The notes: a model not told the origin generated them from the sequence alone. Shown: positions 21,731-32,528, counted from the stretch's first letter. The stretch is DNA of 64,000 nucleotides from Hyaloscypha bicolor E (GCF_002865645.1 NW_020194600.1:874047-938046); one strand, 5' to 3'. Made by a program: numbers and translations.

Positions 21731-23269
21731 ATGAGCGTCGAGAAAGATCAGAACGGGGGGTATACTTCATACGCTACTTCTCCGCCGCGAAGTGAAGATC
21801 TCGAGGATGGCGCATCTGCCGACAGGCTCTTGGGCAAAGCATACGAAAAGAAGGTCCTGAAGAAAGCCGATTTCTGGCTTGTCTGGTTCTACTCCCTCGT
21901 GTACATCTTCCGAGTCATCGATTCCTCCAATTACTCGAATGCTGCAATCATCAATCTCGAAAACGGCACTAACATCAAGAAGCAACTGCACTTGAGCCCG
22001 AATCAATGGGCATGGACACTTTCCATCTTCTCCTACAGCTACCTGTTCTTCGAGCCCACCAACACGCTGCTTCTGAAAAGCTTTCGACGTTTACGATGGA
22101 TGTTTGTCCTCATTGTGATGTGGGGTGTCTGTGCTTGCTCTTTGGCAGCAGTTCAGAACTTCAAAGGGATGATGGTTGTACGATTTGCAGTTGGCTTGGC
22201 TGAAGCTGGATTTTACCCTGCAGTTCTCTACCATATGTCATTCTGGTACAAGCCAATTGAAATGCGCTGGCGTATCGCGACCTTCTACTCTGTGGGACAA
22301 TTGGCCAGCGCTCTCAGTGGACTTTTGGCCTACGCAATCGGTTTCCTGGATGGATTAGGACACCTCGCAGGATGGAGATGGCTTTTTCTCATTGAAGAAC
22401 TTCCTGCAATTCTCTTGGCTTGGGTGGCACTGTTTGGACTTCCAGACTACCCCCAAACAGCTCGCTTTCCGAATGCCGAAGAAAAAGCTTTCATCTTGCA
22501 TCGACTGTCCGATGCCGCACCATCGGGGGAGAAGGGACACTGGGATTTCAACACCCTCAAAGCGCTTTTCTCTGATCCGACTACATACACATTCACAGTC
22601 TACTGGATCGCTCATCGAATTGGTGGATTCGGTGTTGGTTATGCACTGCCTACCGTCATTTATCAGCTTGGCTTCACCACTACTTCGCTCTCTCAGTTGA
22701 TGAACATCGTAAGTTGAGATTTGTCTACCCCCCTATCCGAATATTACAGTACTGGCTTGCCCATAGCCCCCTTATGTTTGCTGCTTCCTTTTCCTCAACC
22801 TGATGGGCTACATGTTGCACAAGAAGTGGATCAGACCTTGGACGACCGCCGTTGCGAGTAAGTGTCCCAGCTTTCCCTTTGCTCTCTCTGCTAATTCTAG
22901 GTAGTTGAATCCACCATCATAATATGTTACATACTACTTATTACTGTTCCAAACGCCACCGTCAAATACCTCTGCCTCATCGTCGCAACGTCCTGTGCCG
23001 GTTCTGCGTACCCAGTCATCTGGCCCGAACGCATCAGAGCCCTCGACGGCACGGTGGCTGCTGGTATCAGCATCGGTTTGACCAATGCATGTGCTCAGTT
23101 TGGTAGAATCGTCGGTCCACATGTCTACAGCACTATTTTCGGACCGGGGTATCATGAGTCGTATGTCATTTGTCTCTGCTTCCTTATTGTGGCGATCTCA
23201 GCGATCCTGTTGTCGTGGCTGCTGGTTTGGAGGAAGGATAGAAGACTCGCTGCTGCTGCGGAGGTATAG
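21731..23269 (+). CDS. MFS permease, DAL5/allantoate-type (ACS family)
   Basis: Exons 21731-22708, 22767-22857, 22905-23269 give 477 aa. The cytosolic N-terminus is followed by a DAL5-like core: KKADFWLVWFYSLVYIFRVID, SLSIFSYSY-type helix, the GLAEAGFYPAVLYHMSFWY segment that marks the anion:cation symporter family, RWRIATFYSVGQLASALSGL and GWRWLFLIEELPA. The C-terminal half continues through two short introns (VIWPERIRALDGTVAAGISIGL, FGRIVGPHVYSTIFGP). About 12 membrane segments are expected. Substrates in the family include allantoate, pantothenate and nicotinate; none can be chosen here. The real start is MSVEKDQ; an upstream in-frame stretch lacks ATG. Confidence 0.9.
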
Positions 23270-23442
23270 AAGTTAGGTGAGGGCTGAAGGGTTGAAGGGT
23301 TGAAGTCAAAAGCCTGTTGATGGCTATCTCAGCCTATGGGGCCAGAAAAACCCGGTGAAGTAGAAACAAAAGCATTGCCCCTCGTAAAAGGGCTATCAGC
23401 AAATAGAACCGTATCGCCTTGATTAGCATTATTCTATGTATC

Positions 23443-24450
23443 CTACCCAAAAGATAAGCTTCCTCCGCCTGTAGTTTGGACATCCTCAACAATGGCGCCG
23501 CTATTCTTCTCATCCTCATTCAACTCTATGATTTCCTTTTGAGAGACCGCCAGTTTAGCTTCAGGACACCACTCATACATCTGCTTCACCCTCTCCTTTC
23601 CAAGGATATCCTTTTGCACATCCTTACTAACACCATGGTAGCCCATCGGTCTCTCACCCCACACAAGATCGACTGCAAACTCTGAAGCCCTCTTCTCATC
23701 TGGAAATCGTCCACCAAGAGTCTTCATCTTCCTGCAAAACCAGACATCCTCGTATTCCCCATCCTTTGTTCCTCCACCCACATCGTCCGCAATATTATAC
23801 GTGCTGACGACTTTCCGCGCAAGGGACACATTTCGAAGGGAGAGTCCGCCGTTGAAAGCCCCTGGAACCCAAGGGTGCCACGCGCCGACGAAGTCGTACC
23901 CGAAGAAGTCTTCTACCTGTCGTCCGCTGTTTGCGCATAATATACTGTCGGTTTGGAAGTTGAGCATGTATTCAGCAGGTCCCATTTGCCCCCAGAACCA
24001 TTCCGACGCGAGGAAGTGGCTGAGGCCCAGGTAATTCCCTAGATAGGGATCGGTGGGAAGCTCGATGATCTTAACTTGTCCGGAATTTACAAGGCGTTTG
24101 AAGGGCTGTGAGCCGTGGCCGAATGCTGAGAGTGTGCTGACAGTCGAGGCGCGCGTGAAGAAGAGGATGGGCCATTCGGGCCCCAGGATGCTTGCGAAGT
24201 GGAGGATAAGTGGGATGAGGGTTTGTAGAGGACGTGTCTCGACGATCACAGCGACTTTCTTGCCGATTGGGAATAAATCGCCAGATGCTGAATTGGGAGT
24301 TGTTAAACCATGGCTCAACGGAGCAAGCAGGCTCGAGAGGGATCGGTGATTCCCATCGTCATCGATTGTCCTCCACCAATATGTCGTCGCAGTGATGATG
24401 AAAATGATGAAGCAAGAGAGAGTGACAATCGCAACTGGCCGTCCCCTCAT
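23443..24450 (-). CDS. DUF5672 glycosyltransferase-like type II membrane protein
   Basis: The single exon encodes 335 aa from the ATG at 24450 (MRGRPVAIVTLSCFIIFIIT), which starts a signal anchor. The luminal part has the DUF5672 landmarks VAVIVETRPLQTLIPLILHF, GPAEYMLNFQTDSILC, FNGGLSLRNVSLARK and EYEDVWFCRKM. DUF5672 proteins are thought to be glycosyltransferases of the secretory pathway, but the donor and acceptor are not known. The frame stays open upstream to about 24879. That stretch contains a good donor (CATAG|GTAAGTTAG) and looks like leader plus a 5' UTR intron, so the start is likely but not certain. Confidence 0.8.
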   Translation of the reverse strand: MRGRPVAIVTLSCFIIFIITATTYWWRTIDDDGNHRSLSSLLAPLSHGLTTPNSASGDLFPIGKKVAVIVETRPLQTLIPLILHFASILGPEWPILFFTRASTVSTLSAFGHGSQPFKRLVNSGQVKIIELPTDPYLGNYLGLSHFLASEWFWGQMGPAEYMLNFQTDSILCANSGRQVEDFFGYDFVGAWHPWVPGAFNGGLSLRNVSLARKVVSTYNIADDVGGGTKDGEYEDVWFCRKMKTLGGRFPDEKRASEFAVDLVWGERPMGYHGVSKDVQKDILGKERVKQMYEWCPEAKLAVSQKEIIELNEDEKNSGAIVEDVQTTGGGSLSFG

Positions 24451-25491
24451 GATGGCGAGGTCTACATATCGCGAGGACTCTTGGGAACAGATGAACAAAA
24501 GACAGGAGACACACGCGGCCGTTAGAAAGGGAATTGCATAGTCAAGGTTCGTAGTAGCGTCTAACTTACCTATGTAGGACATCGGCCCGTGATTGGCAGG
24601 GCTGTGCCCGCCACTCGCCACACCGTCCGGTATGTGATGCGCAAAACGCGTTGTGGCATGCATGTTTGTCTCAACCACAAATTGCGATGTGCAAATTACT
24701 CGAGTAAGTTTATAGCTCAACATGTTTTCGAACAGGTTTTGTTTTGCTTCAAACTTCTCCTGCTGTGATTGACGAGCCTGGTACGCCTCCGATGCACCGA
24801 TACGGCGGATCCCTGCTCCTGAGTGCCTCCTGCCCTGACCATGCCCTCCTCGCTTGGCTCTTGCTGTAAAAAGGGGCAATCCTTTTAAACGAGGAACGAA
24901 GAACGGCTTCTGAGGCTACAATAATGATCACCATACACTGTTGCATCGAATCGATTACTCCTTTCGCCGGCAAGGGTAGCTTTCCGCCCGACTGAGGAAG
25001 CCTATGTCGCCACATTTCGGCCGACACTATGCGAATGCGTAGGGCTGAGGGCTGATGCGTGACATTATCTGTCAGCTTGAGGCTATAACCCCTGGATTCC
25101 CACACCCGGCTGCCCAAGAACTAGAGGGGTTTGTGTCTCTGGAATGTAGGGTTAGCAAATTTTTAATGAATTAATTATTATTTAATCGGCTTAGCGTATA
25201 TATATAATAATGGGCTCACCCTTATTATCTGCATTATTTTATGCGTAAATTTATGATTTTTATTGAAAATAACGGTGACGTGGAATAGTGAAAAGGACTA
25301 AAGCTATATTTCTATTCCTCTCCTCCCACTCATATTAATATCCTCTAATACTAATATCTAGTTAATAAAAGCACTGATATCTGACCTGATATGTAGGAAG
25401 AATCTTTCTCCAAGGCGAGAGAAGTATATGTCAAGGGCATTAATTTCTAGCCCTTGGTTGACTTGATTCAAACCCTCCTCCGGACCCCCTT

Positions 25492-25526
25492 AATATAACG
25501 CTTAATCGGCTCAAGAGCGTTATATT
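25492..25526. repeat. Inverted repeat (hairpin) in AT-rich island
   Basis: Eleven-bp arms AATATAACGCT and AGCGTTATATT are perfectly complementary and separated by 13 nt. Confidence 0.6.
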
Positions 25527-25640
25527 TAATTGTATCTTAATCGAGTAGTCATTAAATTTAATTGTCCACCCCTACTGGAATGGAAATATGGAATCCTGAA
25601 GCTGAGGGAATACGAGAGATCGTGACAGAGTAATCGTGCG

Positions 25641-25665
25641 TCTCATCTCATCTCATCTCATCTCA
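25641..25665. repeat. TCTCA microsatellite, five perfect units
   Basis: The 25 bases are five exact copies of TCTCA, lying about 220 bp before the dehydrogenase start. Confidence 0.9.
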
Positions 25666-25887
25666 AGCGTCTTGTGACTGCGTCTTGTGGCTGCCTCTAT
25701 TCTGGGAGAACGTCAGGGTCTTCTGAATAATATAAAAGAAATAAAAAGAACCTCTCAGTTTTCTGGTTTGTCTGAAAGTCATCTGCTGTCAAGGACATAG
25801 CTGCATTTTCACATCAAACCATCTCTTCTGGCCGAATTTCCATTAAGAATATTTTCCTCAAGTTAAAGGCACATCCAATTCATTAAC

Positions 25888-27306
25888 ATGAAGCATTCCC
25901 ATCCGCACAACGGCAATCATGAGACAATGAAAGCCGTCGAATTTGACGGGAAGCCTTTCTCCATGAAAGTCAAAACCCTGCCCATCCCCAAGATCACCCA
26001 GCCTACCGATGCTGTAATCCGAGTAACATCTTCCGGAATCTGCGGCACTGATCTCCGTAAGTCCTCATTCCTCAAAGCACTCTCTCCAATTTCTCATCTC
26101 GTGTACTAAACCCATAATCCGTCTTCCAGATACCTTCCACGGCCGCTTCCCCGTCAAGCCCCCGATGACAATGGGCCACGAAATCGTCGGCGTCGTACAC
26201 GCAATTGGTTCCAAAGTCCACGACCTCAAAATCGGCGACCGCGTAATCGTCTCCGCTGTAGTCTTCGAAGACGGCCTCGAAGGCGTTGATCCCGTGATCG
26301 GCGGCCTGGGGGTCGGGACCCTCCCTGGACTGCAACAGTTCAACGGCGGTCAAGCCAATTTCGTCAGGGTACCGTTCGCAAGTGAAAATTTGCTGCTGCT
26401 GCCGACGGGGAAGCAGCATGAGTTGGATTATGTTCTGTTGGCGGACATCTTCCCGACAGCGAATTGGGCGTTGGACTGTTCTGGCTTCGTGTTCGGGGAT
26501 GTAGTAGTTGTTTTTGGTGCTGGTGAGACTATACGATTGGGATCGTGGGTTCCTGGTTGACTGACGAATGTATAGGTCCTGTTGGGTTACTCTGTGCTTA
26601 TTCTGCTTTCCTTCGTGGGGCTAGCAAGGTCTATAGCGTTGATCGTGTGCCGCAACGCCTTGCCAAAGCAAAGAACATCGGCGCCATACCCATCGATTTT
26701 AGTAAAGGAGATCCCGTTGCCCAGATTATGAAGTACGAGCCCGAAGGTGTTGACCGTGCCTGTGATTGCATCGGCTACGAATGTGTAAATGCGGAGGGCG
26801 TCAACGAGGGTAACCTTGTACTCACACAAGCTATTAATGTCGTAAGAGCTGGGGGTGGAATTGGGGTGATTGGTGTTTATATTCCCGAGGATGCTGGTAA
26901 GTGATGTCTCTTTTGACTAATTCATCGCCATGAGGGACACGACTGACGGCGTGAAATTTCAGGTGGTGCTACTCTAGCTTTGAAGAAAGGCATCTTCGAA
27001 ATCCCATTCGGCGAATCTTGGCTCAAGGGCCAGAGCATAAAGTCAGGTATCGTCCAGCTGCGCCAGTATCAACCTGCACTCAAGCGACTTATCGAGAGCG
27101 GAAGGGCAAAGCCTAGCTTCATTTTTGATAGAGAATTGCGGATTGAGGACGCAGCGGAAGCGTACAAAGAGTTCTCGGATCACGATTTCATTAAGAGTGT
27201 GATTCGTCTTGATGGTGGTGAGAATGGCAGCCTAATCGACAACGAAAAGGTTGAAGAGAAGTCATCAGCGCAGAAGAAGAGAACGAGGAACGGTGCACAT
27301 GCTTAG
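25888..27306 (+). CDS. Zinc-type alcohol dehydrogenase / formaldehyde-dehydrogenase-like
   Basis: Exons 25888-26056, 26130-26522, 26576-26896, 26963-27306 give 408 aa. A His-rich N-terminus (MKHSHPHNGNHETM) precedes the GroES-like domain with catalytic zinc ligands in GICGTDLHTFHG (split by an intron) and GHEIVG. The nucleotide-binding motif is GAGPVGLLCAYSAFLRGA, with Asp in YSVDRV favouring NAD(H). Overall order matches the glutathione-independent formaldehyde dehydrogenase branch. The four-cysteine structural-zinc loop is missing: the region VSAVVFEDGLEGVDPVIGG has no Cys. Activity is therefore likely on some alcohol or aldehyde, but it cannot be fixed. A charged Lys/Arg-rich tail ends the protein. 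Confidence 0.88.
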
Positions 27307-27855
27307 AATGATTTGCGAGTATCTGAAAACAGAAAACAAAGAGCAGCTTGGCTGATTTTGGTGGTTTGGACATGTTTCTGGTGTTTTATTTTATAGCAAA
27401 TGTCAAATGTGAAACATGTCAGAATTGCTGCTTTGTGAGCCTTCCTTACGAAGTTGTTCCTCGTGGCTTGAACTCACACCTTCTCGCTAAGCATACGCCG
27501 GTTGTATAATGTACGGTATTCTGAGCGTGTAGGGACGCTCTCTAGAAGCCCCATTTGCGAGGGACGCCCAGTCCATTGCTGATTTCTTTGATCGGGCTAT
27601 CTTTTTTCGACTTGGCGACATAGACAAGTATATCCACTGTCGGACGGACAAGCGTGGATAATTTCGCAACGGCGTATGGCGCGAGAGACTGGATGTCTCT
27701 AGTCGTGGAACCATCTCCGTCTAATAAGGTTGTGTTAAAATGAAACTACCGAAGTTTTGAGTCTGCAGAAAGCCGATGATAGGGGAGCCCTGCCGCAACT
27801 TCCGGACCTGAATATACCCTGGCAGCCCTGGCAGGGTATAGATAGCAATACTATG
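27307..27855. other. Intergenic with fold-back repeat
   Basis: No gene is supported. It holds the second GGCAGCCCTGGCAGGGT element, at 27813-27840. Minus-strand open stretches at 27487-27714 could be more of the decayed copy that follows, but I cannot align them. Confidence 0.35.
27813..27840. repeat. Fold-back element with GGCAGCCCTGGCAGGGT core
   Basis: Eight-bp arms TATACCCT / AGGGTATA enclose a 12-bp spacer. The core is identical over 17 bp to that at 17379-17395, while the outer arms differ and still pair. Confidence 0.6.
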
Positions 27856-28170
27856 TCACTTAGAATTAAGCAGATGGTGTACGAGAGGACACATTTGACT
27901 AGCCTGTGGACCTGTGGAGACATCGGCAGAAAGCACCCTCGGGAGAATAGATTGTGGTACCAATAGCACTTCACCCCAGTTTCTTGGTGAAATCGGACAA
28001 ACTTTGAGGGAATAAAAAAGGTCCAGCGCTTGGTTGTACAACCGCGAGTTCGGTCGCAATGCCTTGATCAAATTCGGAGTTGGTCTGCCATCTGTCCATT
28101 CTAGCAGATCCTATCTAAATACAACTTCCCGGAGCTCAACTGGAAGCCTAATGATATCAAACTTTGGAGA
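27856..28170 (-). pseudogene. Decayed LPxELR-type (F-box-like) fungal protein, copy A
   Basis: Read on the minus strand from about 28167: FDIIRLPVELREVVF, then an in-frame TAG, then TPNLIKALRPNSRLYNQALDLFY and a tail ending at 27856. This is the hallmark order of a large fungal family (LPxELR motif, then xPxLIKALRPdpxLYxxALxxFY) found next to F-box-like proteins. The stop and the loss of the rest of the domain mark it as a relic. A second, similarly broken copy lies 1.3 kb away on the same strand. Confidence 0.6.
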
Positions 28171-29138
28171 GCTGTCATCGCGTTTTTTTTTTGACTTGCT
28201 TTTCGAGGTGCTTGCTTGGGGTGATATTCCCTTGGCCTGACTTCGTGAATGACTGCTACTTTCTCCCCATTAGCTCCGAGAACTTGTTGCATAGAACCTT
28301 ATCATGGGAGAAAACTTCGTCGTATGAGCATTCAAGTTCATGGTTACGTTTGGGGACGGCATATTGGAAATGCAAACAAGGAGACTATTCCGGACGACGC
28401 GTTGCAAATTTTCATCGTTGCACAATCAATCGCCCTTGCATGCTTGAGCCGAAACACCAACAAAAAGCAAGGAGTAGACCTAGATTGAAGTTCTGCAGCC
28501 CCAAATATGGATTTCTTTCGAGAAACCAAAAACACGACTTGACGGTAAGCATGGAGATGTATTCACAATTCTTGAGATATGCTTGGTGCACAGAAGTAAA
28601 AGTGATCGGCAACTGGTGCAAGGTCCCTCGAGATCGGCTGATCTTTATTCGAAAGGCCTATCAGCTTCGCGGTGTCTTGATTTTAGCCGCATGTGTCTAC
28701 TCGGTACACGAGGACGATAAAAAAGTCCGTCTGGAACGCGATAGTTATTGGATTCGGGTCGCGTTTCTTGCGAAGCGGATTCCTCCTCTGGCCCAAGGTG
28801 GTGATCAGGTTCCGGATCGAAAGTTGTCACCCTTGCTGGGATGAACCTGTAGCATTTACAGGACCTACCACGGCAGCTATGCAACAGCTATCGTGGATTG
28901 AGGTCAAGAAACTGTAGACAGTTTTCTTCCCAGAAAAAGAGCACATGGTAAAGGTGGTTGAAGTATAACTTGGCAGCGAAATATTCAAGCACGATTCCCC
29001 ACTTAATACTGCGCCAGTACATGGCGTCTGTCCATGTCAATGTTCCATTGCCTCCTGTATCCCAGAGGACAACTACGTGGTGCGAGTTCTGAGATTCTAC
29101 CCATTAGTGTAGTACGTCAGTGGCCCTCTTGGTGTTTT
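28171..29138. other. Decayed region between the two relic copies
   Basis: A plus-strand open stretch (28164-28844) has no recognisable motif and starts in relic DNA, so I do not call it. Other fragments may be remnants of the same fungal family. Confidence 0.35.
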
Positions 29139-29740
29139 TCAGAAGGTACTCAAGATCCAGGATCCATTCGCGGTTGGGGCATAGGCTTTCCAGTTACAAA
29201 TAGCCAGTGGGATCTCAAGAGTTAATTTTCCCAGCAGTGGAAGCAGGGCGATGACGACTCGTACAAACAACAAAAGCTGCTTCTCATCCAACAAGAGTCT
29301 TTCGTCTCGGAAGGTGGACAATAGCGTGAGGGCGCGAATGTTGGAATACTGAAAGGTTGAGAGTACTCGAGCCGGAAGGTCAGACTAGAATGAAAAGCTG
29401 TCCTTGCGGAGTTTTGTTCTGCGACCATCAGAGAGAGGGGCTAACATTTGAGGTTAAAAGCGAATGAACCTACCCGTACCAAAGATCAACAGATATCGCC
29501 TTCCTGAGAACCCATTTTGGCATTGCCCAAACTTTGTGCTCGTTATTATCTGAAATAGAGACGGTTCTCAAGAAGTAGAAAACCGCCAATGCTTGTTGAT
29601 AGATTCCAGATTCCGGCCGTAGAGCTTTGATCAGGTCTGGAGTTTGGCCAATAGGCTAGTCTTGCACATATTCTCGAACTATGAGGATCTGAATTTCAAT
29701 TGGAAGGTTTAGAAAGTGGAACTTCGAGTCTTTGGCGTTG
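29139..29740 (-). pseudogene. Decayed LPxELR-type (F-box-like) fungal protein, copy B
   Basis: Read on the minus strand: FHFLNLPIEIQILIV, an in-frame TAG, TPDLIKALRPESGIYQQALAVFY, then after another stop a C-terminal piece around 29139-29390 (FQYSNIRALTLLSTF, FVRVVIALLPLLGKLTLE, ICNWKAYAPTANGSWILSTF) ending in a stop. The two pieces are in order and on the same strand. Both copies carry TAG soon after the LPxE(L/I) motif, which fits mutation of CAG or TGG codons. They are probably paralogues silenced together. Confidence 0.6.
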
Positions 29741-30193
29741 CTCGAGCTCGGGTAGAGGGAGAACGGAGGCTAGCTTTCGTGTCTCCAAGGAGGCAATTGC
29801 TCCCAGAATTCGAGGAATGCCATCAAGTTCGGATAATCGTGTCGATAAGGACCGCACATCGAACTCCATGTTGTTCCCAGTGATCTAAATAAGATCGGAT
29901 TTGTAACCATGTTTTCGTGAACTCCACGAGATGCTGGTGGAATTGTATTTTCACGTTACACGGTGAAGTGCTTGTTTGGCTGGGTTTGAAGATGACACCC
30001 CCACCGGCAAAAAGAAAAAAACGGACGGCAAGGGTCTATTTTTAGAGTCTTGGGCCGCATCTCTCGCCCGCACCATGTATCGACAACACCAAGATGCCTC
30101 CCACCAGGAAAATCCCCGTTTACAGGACCGTTCCGGTGTACCCTATGCGCGGAGGGAGTGTCGGTTCAATGCGATCGGGAAACGTATGAGTCC
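29741..30193. other. Intergenic gap before GT8 gene
   Basis: This contains the possible N-terminal remnant of copy B and the leader of the GT8 gene. No separate gene is seen. Confidence 0.35.
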
Positions 30194-31412
30194 ATGGCCA
30201 ATTATCACTACTACCAACGACGAATCCGGCGCCTTGTCTCGCAGTCTCCCATCCAGATCCTCTCAGTATGCTGCCTTTTGTTCTTTGCGATCCGCTGGGT
30301 GCTGCAGCATAATCATGATGACGACGATGGCAATCGCGCCCCTATTGCAAGGCCGGTGAAAAAGGTGGAGGACCCGAGCATCGATTGGAGCAAGCTATAC
30401 TACGCGCAATATGTCACATCAGCCGAGTACCTCTGCAACGCGCTGATGGTATGGAGCGAGATTGAGGACATTGGAAGTCGTGCGCAGAGGCAAGGCGACT
30501 CTCAAATATACAGTTCCAGAGCTAATTGCCCATAGGATCATGCTTTACCCCTCCTCCTGGGACCCCAACGAAATCGACGACGTCTCCCCCTCGCAAGACC
30601 TCACGCCAATCGCACGTCTCCTCCAACAAGCTCAGAAGGACTACTTCGTCAAACTCCAACCTGTCGACGTCCTCCACCAAAACGGCACAAAAGAATCAAC
30701 CTGGGCCGATTCCTACACCAAGCTGTTAGCCTTCAACCTCACATCCTTCGACCGTGTGCTAGCCCTGGACTCGGACTCCGTCGTCCTCCAAAACCTCGAC
30801 GACCTCTTCCTGCTCCAAAAAGCACCACTGGCAATGCCCTTCGTCTACTGGGGCGAGCCAACCGGCTGGTCCTTCTCCAGCCAAATGCTGCTCGTCACCC
30901 CATCCGCCTCCTCCTTTGCTTCAATCTCCTCTGCAATCGAGAAAGCAACGCCGGATGACTACGATATGGATATCCTGAACTCGCTCTTCAGAAACCATAT
31001 CCTGCGGATCCCGCAACGACCGTATAACCTGTTGTCTGGCGAATTCCGACGAAAAAATCATGCGCACTACCTTCGTTCGCATCCTCGACCTTCCTCGCGA
31101 AATCAGAAATGGGATCCGGATTTCGTTCTTGCGGAAGCTAAATTTTTGCATTATTCAGACTGGCCGATTCCGAAGCCGTGGATGCGTGCGACGAAAGAGG
31201 TGTTGAATAAATATATGCCGAAGTGTGTACAGAGTGAATGGTTCGGGGCGAGCGACTGCAGGGATCGGGCGATTTGGTTGAAGCTGTATTTTGATTTTGC
31301 AGTGAGGAGGCAGGCAGTTTGCGGTGAGGGCTTTGAGCTACAGAGTCAGGAATTACCGCCTGATTCGGTATATAGGCATGGGAAATGGTTTCATCCGGAT
31401 GAGGTGGGATGA
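30194..31412 (+). CDS. GT8-family glycosyltransferase (GNT1/glycogenin-like), type II membrane
   Basis: Exons 30194-30489 and 30536-31412 give 390 aa. ATG 30194 starts a basic segment and signal anchor (QSPIQILSVCCLLFFAIRWV), then the stem and catalytic domain: YVTSAEYLCNALMVWSEIE, GSRAQRIMLYPSSW (rebuilt across the intron), YTKLLAFNLTSFDRVLALDSDSVVLQNLDDLF with the metal-binding DxD, FVYWGEPTGW and KFLHYSDWPIPKPW. These match fungal alpha-N-acetylglucosamine transferases of the Golgi. The intron is GC-AG (CAGAG|GCAAGGCG, 46 nt, branch CTAAT). No GT donor nearby restores the conserved RIMLYP junction. Confidence 0.88.
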
Positions 31413-31794
31413 GAAGGGGGTGGATCTTGGAAAGTGGTTGGACATTAGTTCGCTTATATCCCCCCGCCCCCTTTTTATTTTATTTTAGTAATGTAAACAA
31501 TGCAAAGCATCGTGTTTATGATGGAAGCAAAGCAAAACAAAGAATTTTATTGTATTGATGTTCCAGGCAAAGCAACGCAAAAAGCTCCACCTAACCGACC
31601 CTGGAATGGCCCGTTGTGAAGAACGGCAGAGGAGAAGCATCCTATCCCTATTCAATGCCCGCAGCATACTATAACCACGTTCCTGCAGCCGTCTACCATG
31701 CAAATATCAATTTCCCACAAATCAGTGCTTTCACAACCAACTCCACGCCAGTGTCCCAACCACTGCCTTTACACATCACCCCATCTCTCTCATG
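31413..31794. other. Convergent 3' intergenic gap
   Basis: These are the 3' flanks of the GT8 gene (plus) and the MAPEG gene (minus). Nothing else is seen. Confidence 0.4.
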
Positions 31795-32528
31795 TTACAA
31801 TTCCCAGTAACCCTTCACCAGAAAAGCCGCATATCCCGCAAGTCCCCCAAGGACACCCATGCTCCCAAAATACCCCACCGGCCTACCGATCCCATTATTG
31901 CCAAACTTACCTTGGAGTCTCAATCTACCCTCAGCCTGTGCGATAGGGGGCGCGAGGAGAGAGGCCATGATATAGTTGAGCGTCTTGCGGTTTCCGCCGT
32001 TCAGTTCTGCGGTGATGAGGAAGATGAAGGCGAGGGGAACGGTGTCGAGGAAGTTGGAGTGGCAGCGGATTGCGACTGGGGATGTTAGTCTTGCTTCAGA
32101 GTTCTAATACTGTTTTATAAAGAATAAAAATTGTAAGAGAGTATAAGAATAAGTTACCCATGGAGAGGATCGGGCTTGGGTCTGTATGTTGGATTGGCAG
32201 CGTCTTTTGCGGTCTGGGGATTTGGATTGTTAGAGAAGTGATAGGCGGGGAATGAGGGAGGGGAAATGGGAACAGACAAAAGTGCTGGTATGTCCGATGA
32301 AGACTTCGGTCTTCAAGCGTTGTGCAACGTTGCGGCCCGAGAGGAGCAGGTAGTAGAGGGTGAAAGGTGCAATGGCTGGATAGTTGTTAGTTTATTGTAC
32401 AGAAGTAGGCGGATAAATGGTAAGGTGAACCGATGATAGGGCAGATAGGTCGATAGGATTTATGCGTTGAGGGGAGAAGATGACTTACGGAGCAACTTGG
32501 AGACAGGAAGACCAACTGTTGAACCCAT
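31795..32528 (-). CDS. MAPEG-family membrane protein
   Basis: Exons 32528-32489, 32375-32278, 32203-32158, 32075-31795 give 154 aa, a normal MAPEG length. Four hydrophobic helices can be traced: PIAPFTLYYLLLS, VPLAFIFLITAELNGGNRK, IMASLLAPPIAQAEG and GVLGGLAGYAAFLV. Family marks are GRNVAQRLKTEVFIG, the N-F-x-x-x-V-P segment RCHSNFLDTVPLAF, and GRPVGYFGSMG. The family includes glutathione-dependent membrane enzymes, but many fungal members are uncharacterised. The junction between exons 2 and 3 uses a weak donor (GTCTGT) and an AAG acceptor, and is the least certain part. Confidence 0.75.

Larger units (their letters stand above)
24451..25887. other. Intergenic region with AT-rich island
   Basis: No gene is supported. 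About 25145-25570 is strongly AT-rich with TATA/TAAT runs and sits in otherwise balanced DNA, as expected for a RIP-degraded repeat. It contains the hairpin at 25492-25526 and is followed by a TCTCA microsatellite. 25700-25887 is probably the leader and promoter of the dehydrogenase. Confidence 0.45.

Noticed and set aside
24450..24879. N-terminal extension of the DUF5672 protein to 24879
   Set aside because: The extra 143 residues are low-quality sequence and contain a strong splice donor; the signal anchor begins right at ATG 24450.
19510..27306. Secondary-metabolite gene cluster
   Set aside because: No PKS, NRPS, terpene cyclase, DMATS or pathway regulator is visible, so only a weak functional grouping is reported.
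28164..28844. 226-codon plus-strand open frame
   Set aside because: It overlaps relic copy A on the other strand, has no motif and starts inside decayed sequence.
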